From contig NZ_CP097763.1 of NCBI RefSeq assembly GCF_023586525.1, positions 248,001 through 312,000 of the forward strand: a stretch of 64,000 nt of DNA, read 5' to 3'. Of this stretch, positions 58,186 through 64,000 are shown in pieces. The position numbers and the translations under genes were made by a program. How positions within the stretch are numbered: position 1 is the first letter of the stretch; each line of letters begins with the position of its first letter. The notes under the pieces are model-generated. The model was not told where the DNA came from and ran no database searches. It worked only from the letters and a program-made list of their open reading frames with translations. This stretch comes from Candidatus Blochmannia vicinus. Its GTDB lineage: Bacteria; Pseudomonadota; Gammaproteobacteria; Enterobacterales; Enterobacteriaceae.

Positions 58186-58902
58186 TTATAGTAAGTATGT
58201 TAATGATGTTAACTTTGAAATTTTCAAATGTGGTAATAATTTTGTACCTATTGAGTAAAATTGATCTGCGTTATATTGATTGATCCAGCAAGCTTGCATT
58301 CCAGAACGCATTGCGCCTTTTACATCTGTCTGTAAGTCATCACCTACATGTAAAATATTTTTGCAAGGCAATCCAAAATGTTTTGAAGCTAAATAATACA
58401 TATCTGTGTATGGTTTGGCTCGGCCATTAATTCCAGCACGTAGTATATATTGAAAATATGGTTTTAAACCACAGGTAACAGGATTTGCATTGCCATTAGT
58501 AATTGCAATTAATGGCCACTTAGTATTTAATGCGGATAATGTGTTATGAGTACTAAGAGGTATATCAATTTTATTGCGCCAACGTATAATGATGTCCATA
58601 GCATAATCAGCTCCTGCTTGCGCTTCATTTTTATTTAATCCTGCCTGCAGCAAAGTTATCTTTAAGGATTTCCAGCGCCAATAATTTACATCATGATAAA
58701 TGTCTGGTTCTGCAATTTTTAGTATTTTACGTGACTGATAATAGTCGGTCTTTTTTATTTTAGACAATGCGGGATGATATTTTTGTAAAAATAATACTGA
58801 TTGTTCTTCAGCTTGATTCATAACCGAGTAATTATTGTACAATGTATTATCTAGATCTAAAGTTATAGCGTAGAAAGGGCGTAACACGCGATAAAAATGC
58901 AT
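58186..58902 (-). CDS. yigB: HAD-family phosphatase YigB (FMN hydrolase)
   Basis: In E. coli YigB removes phosphate from 5-amino-6-ribitylamino-uracil phosphate and FMN, a step in riboflavin synthesis. 238 aa, the same as E. coli. HAD motif I TLDLDNTLYNN (Asp16, Asp18), motif II AITNGN, motif III KPYTDMY and motif IV HVGDDLQTDVKGAM are intact. Lies between dapF and uvrD as in E. coli but without xerC. Confidence 0.93.
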   Translation of the reverse strand: MHFYRVLRPFYAITLDLDNTLYNNYSVMNQAEEQSVLFLQKYHPALSKIKKTDYYQSRKILKIAEPDIYHDVNYWRWKSLKITLLQAGLNKNEAQAGADYAMDIIIRWRNKIDIPLSTHNTLSALNTKWPLIAITNGNANPVTCGLKPYFQYILRAGINGRAKPYTDMYYLASKHFGLPCKNILHVGDDLQTDVKGAMRSGMQACWINQYNADQFYSIGTKLLPHLKISKLTSLTYLL

Positions 58903-59022
58903 AAAATTATACCTTTAATATAAATTAAAGTATTAATTGATGAAGTATTTATATTTTTATCAATTAATAAGCACACATATTTGATTGTGCAAACAATATA
59001 GTTTATATAGAGCACTCTGAGT

Positions 59023-59847
59023 TTATAAGTCAATATCTCCATCGTATACGTACGATGTTGGTCCAGTCATATATAATGGATTTCCTATACCTTTCCAGTG
59101 TATAGACAAAGTGCCTCCGGGTAATATTACGTCTACTGTTTCACATAACAGCTCTTGCTGAATGCCTATAGCCACAGCCGCACAAGCGGCAGTTCCACAG
59201 GCTTGAGTTTCTCCTACCCCCCGTTCGTATATTCGTAATCGGATGTTGCTACGATCAATAATCTGCATAAAACTTACATTGACTTGTTCCGGAAAACAAT
59301 GATGATTTTTTAATGTTGACCCTAATGAACTAACTTGGACGGTTTCTATTGTTTCAACTAAAATGACACAATGAGGATTACCCATGGATACTATACCACA
59401 TAATATTGTTTGTGTAGGTAAAAATAAAATATAAGTTTTTTGATATTGTGATGCATAAAATGGGATAAGTTTTGGATCAAATATTGGTGGGCCCATGTTG
59501 ACAGATATATGATTGTCATCCATTATGGATAGGACTGTATGATGAGTTCGAGTGCTAATGTGAATATTTCGTTTGTTAGTTAATTTTTTTAAGTAAACAA
59601 ATTGCGCACAACAACGAATACCGTTTCCACATTGATTGACTTCTGTTCCATTTGCATTATAAATTCTGCAATGAAAATCTATTTTTGGATCGTAAGGAGG
59701 TTCTACTATTAGCAACTGGTCACATCCAATTCCATAATATCGATTCGATAGATATTTTATATTTTTAGGAGTGAGATGTATATTTTGTGTTATAGCATCT
59801 ATAATGATAAAATCATTACCTAATCCATTCATTTTTGAAAATCTCAT
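59023..59847 (-). CDS. dapF: Diaminopimelate epimerase
   Basis: Makes meso-diaminopimelate for peptidoglycan and lysine. The ATG at 59845-59847 gives [16 protein letters not shown] and 274 aa, the E. coli length, with GAGG 5 bp upstream; an earlier non-ATG start is rejected. The two catalytic cysteines lie in NQCGNGIRC and [12 protein letters not shown]. Neighbours yigB and the divergent hemC follow E. coli order without xerC, yigA, cyaY and cyaA. Confidence 0.98.
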   Translation of the reverse strand: MRFSKMNGLGNDFIIIDAITQNIHLTPKNIKYLSNRYYGIGCDQLLIVEPPYDPKIDFHCRIYNANGTEVNQCGNGIRCCAQFVYLKKLTNKRNIHISTRTHHTVLSIMDDNHISVNMGPPIFDPKLIPFYASQYQKTYILFLPTQTILCGIVSMGNPHCVILVETIETVQVSSLGSTLKNHHCFPEQVNVSFMQIIDRSNIRLRIYERGVGETQACGTAACAAVAIGIQQELLCETVDVILPGGTLSIHWKGIGNPLYMTGPTSYVYDGDIDL

Positions 59848-59948
59848 ATTTGCCTCATATAATACCAACGAATAAAATTAGATATGTATCGTTAACTTTT
59901 TAAAATAGGTTTATTTAACTAAATTATTAATATATTTCCATAATAGTG

Positions 59949-59997
59949 AATGATATTAATTTAATTTTCATTAAATGAAAATTAAATTAATATCATT
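59949..59997. repeat. Perfect 23-bp inverted repeat
   Basis: Arms 59949-59971 (starts AATGATATTAATTTAATTTT) and 59975-59997 are exact complements with the 3-nt loop TAA. It lies about 100 bp before dapF. No T-run on either side, so not an evident intrinsic terminator. Confidence 0.85.
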
Positions 59998-60165
59998 GTA
60001 TCTTAATAATTGATAAAAATATAGGTTTATTAAGAACATTAAAATTAATTTCTAAAAGTACGATGTTTATTTAAAACAGAGCATATTTTATATTTTTAAA
60101 ATAAGACTAATAATATTTAAAATAATTTAAAAAATTAATTTTAAAAATATTTAAATATTATTTTA

Positions 60166-60191
60166 ATTAATAATTAATAATTAATAATTAA
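60166..60191. repeat. Short tandem repeat, ATTAATA x 3.7
   Basis: Seven-base unit ATTAATA repeated without error. Typical slippage product in AT-rich spacer DNA. Confidence 0.8.
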
Positions 60192-60534
60192 GGTATTACA
60201 ATATAAATAATTAAATTGGTTTGTACCATATAACATTAATAATGATATAACATGATTTTTATTATAAATTTTTTATAAAAAGAGACATGAATAAAAAATT
60301 TAAAATATAAATGTAGCAATATTGAAATATTTTAGGTAATAATCTGAAGAAATAATTTTTTCTACAATTAATTATATTAATTCTTATAATTAATCTATCT
60401 TAAAATGTTAAGATTACATAGAATTAAAATTTAAGATCAATATATTATTTTTGTTATTTAATTTTTTAAAATAATTACAAGTATATTAATTAAGTTAGAA
60501 GATCATATATTCTGTTTTTAACATAATTATACTG

Positions 60535-61437
60535 ATGAATACTAGAATTTTAAGAATCGCTACGCGAAAAAGTCGACTGGCTATTTGTCAAGCTCAATAT
60601 GTTTGTAATGAATTAAAGCGTTATCATCCAACTGTACAAATAGAATTGATACCTATTATGACAACAGGAGATAAATTTTTAAATGTTGCTTCAAAGGATA
60701 AAATTAAAAGAGGTGCATTTATTAAAGAATTAGAACACGCATTGATAGATTTTCGTGCTGATATTGCTGTTCATTCTATGAAAGATATTACAGTACCTTT
60801 ACCAGCTGAGTTAATTCTTCCAATTCTATGTGAACGCAATGATCCACGTGATGCCTTTGTTAGTCTAAAATACTCTAATATAGATACGTTACCTATTGGT
60901 AGTACAATAGGAACATCAAGTTTACGTAGACAATGTCAAATACGCGCTCAACGTCCAGATTTAATAATAAATAACTTACGAGGCAATATAGATACTAGAT
61001 TAAAAAAATTACATTATGATCAGTATGATGCAATTATTTTAGCTGTAGCTGGTCTGAATCGATTAAAATTAAATGAATATATTCGTGTTCATATTGATCC
61101 ATCCGATCTATTACCAGCTATGGGACAAGGTACTATAGCTATAGAATGTCGTTTAGATGATACTGATATTTTATCGTTGTTATCACCTTTATATCATCGG
61201 GAAACTTCATTGCGTATTAAAGCAGAACGTGCTGTCACTACTTATTTAGAAAGTTATTGTCAATTACCAATTGCTAGTTATGCTGAAATTGAAGGAGATC
61301 AAATATGGCTACGTGCGCTTATTGGATTGCCTGACGGAAGTAAAATTACTCGTATTGAAGGACGAGCACCTTTAGATCAAGCAGAAAATCTGGGATTGAT
61401 TCTTGCTGAAGATTTATTAATTCAATTTACAAAATGA
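60535..61437 (+). CDS. hemC: Porphobilinogen deaminase
   Basis: Joins four porphobilinogens into hydroxymethylbilane for haem. 300 aa (313 in E. coli). RIATRKSRLAICQAQYV at the start, HSMKDITVPLP, GTSSLRRQCQIRAQRPD, and the cofactor-attaching cysteine Cys242 in LESYCQLPIASYAE. It precedes hemD as in the E. coli hemCDXY operon; hemX and hemY are not present. Confidence 0.98.
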   Translation: MNTRILRIATRKSRLAICQAQYVCNELKRYHPTVQIELIPIMTTGDKFLNVASKDKIKRGAFIKELEHALIDFRADIAVHSMKDITVPLPAELILPILCERNDPRDAFVSLKYSNIDTLPIGSTIGTSSLRRQCQIRAQRPDLIINNLRGNIDTRLKKLHYDQYDAIILAVAGLNRLKLNEYIRVHIDPSDLLPAMGQGTIAIECRLDDTDILSLLSPLYHRETSLRIKAERAVTTYLESYCQLPIASYAEIEGDQIWLRALIGLPDGSKITRIEGRAPLDQAENLGLILAEDLLIQFTK

Positions 61438-61484
61438 TATATTTTATAATAAATGTATATTAATAAAATTTAATATAGTTAAGT

Positions 61485-62234
61485 ATGAGCATTTTAATCA
61501 CTCGACCATCTCCATATGGAGAAAAATTAGTAAATAAATTACTTTCTGTCGGTAAATTTGCACATCATTTACCGTTAATTTGTTTTTCTACGGGGAAAAC
61601 GCTGTCTTTTTTGGAACAACGATTAAATCTACTTTCTACAGGTGATTTATTATGTATTGTATCGCAGAATGCAATTAAGTATGCCCACAGCCAGTTACTT
61701 AGTCTAGGAGTATCTTGGCCTACTAAATTAGTATATTATTCCATTGGTCGCGCAACTAGCATAAAGATGTATAAATTATCAGGAATTGCTTCGAAATATC
61801 CTAAAGATAAAGAAACAAGTGAAAATTTATTACAACTACCTGAATTAATTGATAGTTATGGGAAACGTGTTCTTATTTTGAGAGGTAGTAATGGACGTAC
61901 TGTTTTGGACGATACTCTTCAGAAAAGAGGAGCGTTAGTGTTATCTTGTGAATGCTATCGTAGGCAATTGTTGCAATATAATGGAGAGGAACAATCATGT
62001 AGGTTGTTAGAATTGAATATTAAAACGGTGGTAGTTACTTCTGGAGAAATACTAAAGCAATTATATTATTTGATTCCTAAATTTTATCGTACATCTTGGT
62101 TAATACGATGCAGGCTTATAGTGGTAAGTTTGCGTTTGGCTAAATTAGCTAAAAGTTTGGGTTGGACAGATATTATTATAGCATGTTCGGCAAACAACGA
62201 TGTGCTAACTCATGTTTTAATTAAAAACTCTTAA
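61485..62234 (+). CDS. hemD: Uroporphyrinogen-III synthase
   Basis: Cyclises hydroxymethylbilane to uroporphyrinogen III. 249 aa (246 in E. coli). The family is poorly conserved, but ILITRPSPYGEKLVNKL, the IVSQNAIKYA segment, YYSIGRATS, ILRGSNGRTVLDDTLQKRGA and VVTSGEILKQL fit HemD, and position after hemC supports it. Confidence 0.94.
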   Translation: MSILITRPSPYGEKLVNKLLSVGKFAHHLPLICFSTGKTLSFLEQRLNLLSTGDLLCIVSQNAIKYAHSQLLSLGVSWPTKLVYYSIGRATSIKMYKLSGIASKYPKDKETSENLLQLPELIDSYGKRVLILRGSNGRTVLDDTLQKRGALVLSCECYRRQLLQYNGEEQSCRLLELNIKTVVVTSGEILKQLYYLIPKFYRTSWLIRCRLIVVSLRLAKLAKSLGWTDIIIACSANNDVLTHVLIKNS

Positions 62235-62352
62235 TCTTATGATATGGATACTAAATTTTATATTAAAATAGTTAAGTTTGATTAAAAATACGAATTTTAA
62301 GAAACATAATCGCGGTGGAAATATTTAAAAATTCTCATGTAGTTTATGAAAA

Positions 62353-62426
62353 TCGGCGAGAGAGGATTTGAACCTCTGACTTCCTGGTCCCAAACCAGGA
62401 GCGCTACCAAACTGCGCCACTCGCCG
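62353..62426 (-). tRNA. proM: tRNA-Pro (UGG)
   Basis: 74-nt cloverleaf CGGCGAGTGGCGCAG to CTCTCGCCGA; anticodon loop TTTGGGA, anticodon UGG. Last gene of the argX-hisR-leuT-proM order of E. coli. CCA is not encoded (TTTTC follows). Confidence 0.97.
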
Positions 62427-62533
62427 ATAATTTATTAAATTTTTATCTAGGTTTTGTGCATTTATATTGTCTCTCTATTAATATTTGAGTCTAATAATTA
62501 ATTGATCAATTGTGTATAATTGATAATTATTTT

Positions 62534-62619
62534 TGCGAAGGAAGGGGTTTGAACCCTCACGTCTTTATAAAGACACTAACTCCTGAAGTTAATGCGTCTG
62601 CCAATTCCGCCACCTTCGC
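62534..62619 (-). tRNA. leuT: tRNA-Leu (CAG)
   Basis: 86-nt class II tRNA with a long variable arm (GTGTCTTTATAAAGACGT); anticodon loop TTCAGGA, anticodon CAG. CCA is not encoded (AAAA follows). Third gene of the conserved operon. Confidence 0.97.
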
Positions 62620-62649
62620 TTTGTAGTGTTTGGTTTTATTTTTAAAATG

Positions 62650-62722
62650 GGTGATTGATGGGACTCGAACCCACGACTGCTGGAACCACAATCCAGAGCT
62701 CTACCGACTGAGCTACAATCAC
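62650..62722 (-). tRNA. hisR: tRNA-His (GUG)
   Basis: GTGATTGTAGCTCAG to CAATCACC; anticodon loop TTGTGGT, anticodon GUG. The base before the gene is G, giving the G-1 that histidyl-tRNA synthetase needs opposite C73. After C73 the DNA reads CAT, so the CCA is one base short. Confidence 0.97.
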
Positions 62723-62768
62723 CACGGATCAATCCTCTAATTTTTTCATAAAAATTTTAATGAATCAA

Positions 62769-62842
62769 TGCGTCCGACAGGATTTGAACCTGAACCCTTT
62801 GTCTTCGGAGGACAATACTCTATCCAATTGAGTTACGGACGC
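62769..62842 (-). tRNA. argX: tRNA-Arg (CCG)
   Basis: GCGTCCGTAACTCAA to GTCGGACGCA; anticodon loop CTCCGAA, anticodon CCG. First gene of the operon. CCA is not encoded. The acceptor stem continues for nine more complementary base pairs into the flanks (62761-62776 with 62836-62851). Confidence 0.97.
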
Positions 62843-63385
62843 ATTGATTCAGTGTATACATATTTAATTTATCTTTATATCAAATAAGATGCGTTTAATT
62901 AATTGCATATAGTTGGTTTTGCATTAAATAATATTTAATTTAATGTTATTAGTCAGAATGACATAAAAAATAAGTATTTTATAAAAAAGTTTATTTTATA
63001 AATTTTGTGTGTTTCTTTAAAATTATTTATGCGATATAGTTATATATTATTTAAAAATCTTAATAAGATAAAGCAAAAAATATAAAAGTACTCGCATCCT
63101 ATATTAGGATAAAATTAATTAAATTTATTATTTATGTATAAATGCATTATTAAAAAATTTATTTTATATTATTGTATGCTATTTTGATACTTTTTTAAAA
63201 TAATTGATTGCATAAAATGCATATATCTTTGCCCAACATTATATTTATAGTGCATAACATAAAAACATAAATGGATCTTAAATAAATTTATAGTGCAATT
63301 TTATTAAACAGATTAGCAATAAAATATTGTGGTAATTTATTTTTTAAACACATTCTAATATAGAAATGATAATTGTTATAATAAA
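62843..63385. other. Intergenic, tRNA operon-rho
   Basis: About 540 bp, AT-rich, holding the tRNA operon promoter (a TTGATA is visible on the minus strand but the -10 spacing is ambiguous) and the rho 3' region. In E. coli the wec genes lie in this interval; none is recognised. Confidence 0.5.
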
Positions 63386-64000
63386 TTAACATCGTTTCAT
63401 CATATCAAAAAATTCATCATTAGTTTTAGTCATAGATAGTTTATTCATCATAAATTCCATTGCGTCAATTTCGCTCATTGGATGAATAATTTTACGTAAA
63501 ATCCATATTTTTTGTAGTTCATCTTGAGTAGTTAACAATTCTTCTTTTCTAGTTCCAGATCGATTATAATCGATTGCTGGGAAAACACGTTTTTCAGCTA
63601 TTTTTCTTGATAAATGTAGCTCCATATTTCCAGTTCCTTTAAATTCTTCATAAATTACTTCATCCATTTTTGATCCGGTATCTATTAAAGCAGTAGCTAT
63701 AATAGTTAAACTTCCTCCTTCTTCCATATTACGAGCAGCTCCAAAAAATCGTTTTGGACGATGTAAAGCGTTGGCATCGACTCCACCTGTTAATACTTTT
63801 CCAGATGAAGGTACAATAGTATTATAGGCTCTAGCTAATCGTGTGATAGAATCTAATAAAATAATGACATCTTTTTTATGTTCCACTAGTCGTTTAGCTT
63901 TTTCAATTACCATTTCGGATACTTGTACATGACGAGAAGCTGGTTCATCAAAAGTAGACGCAATTACTTCTCCATGCACTAAGCGTTGCATTTCAGTAAC
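63386..64000 (-). CDS. rho: Transcription termination factor Rho (N-terminal part outside window)
   Basis: RNA-dependent hexameric helicase that ends transcription. The window holds the last 205 residues, corresponding to about 215-419 of E. coli. [18 protein letters not shown], the Walker B region [16 protein letters not shown], the Q-loop region [19 protein letters not shown], the R-loop area FKGTGNMEL and the end FFDMMKRC are nearly identical to E. coli. The N-terminal RNA-binding domain and P-loop lie beyond base 64000. Confidence 0.98.
   Translation of the reverse strand, partial: VTEMQRLVHGEVIASTFDEPASRHVQVSEMVIEKAKRLVEHKKDVIILLDSITRLARAYNTIVPSSGKVLTGGVDANALHRPKRFFGAARNMEEGGSLTIIATALIDTGSKMDEVIYEEFKGTGNMELHLSRKIAEKRVFPAIDYNRSGTRKEELLTTQDELQKIWILRKIIHPMSEIDAMEFMMNKLSMTKTNDEFFDMMKRC

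Larger units (their letters stand above)
59848..60534. other. Intergenic, divergent dapF/hemC, with repeats
   Basis: About 690 bp, replacing cyaA and cyaY of E. coli. It contains a perfect 23-bp inverted repeat and a short tandem repeat; otherwise extremely AT-rich with no gene recognised. Confidence 0.6.

Overview
The window is chromosomal DNA of a strongly reduced, AT-rich gammaproteobacterium. Every recognisable protein is closest in sequence and in local order to Escherichia coli, intergenic DNA is long and AT-rich, many E. coli genes are missing from otherwise collinear runs, and there are no mobile elements, phage genes or CRISPR arrays. This fits an obligate insect endosymbiont of the Enterobacterales. 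The gene content looks like 'Candidatus Blochmannia' of carpenter ants, which is an inference I cannot confirm without a search.

Layout. 1-15472 follows the E. coli iscS-suhB-glyA-tadA-acpS-pdxJ-rnc-lepB-lepA-ung and grpE-nadK-bamE-ratA-smpB-ssrA runs, with iscR, trmJ, recO, era, recN and ratB absent. 15818-18021 holds emrE and pssA. 18073-23028 is a minus-strand rRNA operon (16S, tRNA-Glu, 23S) with boxA antitermination sites and no 5S gene. 23462-25087 is purH. 25581-37769 is the rpoC-rpoB-rplL-rplJ-rplA-rplK-nusG-secE cluster, joined through a single tuf gene to the str operon (fusA, rpsG, rpsL; to 42381). A gene-poor stretch of about 1.9 kb follows, with a candidate small RNA and a candidate small hydrophobic peptide. 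44321-53181 carries pabA, trpS, rpe, aroB, aroK, nfuA, asd and yhgN. 53663-62234 carries yigL, corA, uvrD, yigB, dapF, hemC and hemD. 62353-62842 is the argX-hisR-leuT-proM tRNA operon, and the window ends inside rho.

How the genes work together. Most encode the information core: RNA polymerase, NusG, Rho, ribosomal proteins, EF-Tu, EF-G, EF4, rRNA and tRNA, trans-translation by SmpB and tmRNA, and RNA processing by RNase III and TadA. The rest cover cofactors (PdxJ, HemC/HemD, NadK, PabA, IscS/NfuA), amino acid precursors (GlyA, Asd, DapF, AroB, AroK), purines (PurH), envelope work (LepB, SecE, BamE, PssA, AcpS), chaperone support (GrpE) and limited DNA repair (Ung, UvrD).

Most notable observations: a SuhB whose catalytic metal ligands are almost all gone, next to an rRNA operon that keeps boxA; a perfect 26-bp inverted repeat inside the signal-peptide codons of bamE; junctions between ancestral chromosome segments located at the rrn and tuf loci, which are duplicated in relatives; tRNA genes without encoded CCA; an AT-rich insertion in 23S helix 45; UvrD without its C-terminal domain; and several other long perfect inverted repeats.
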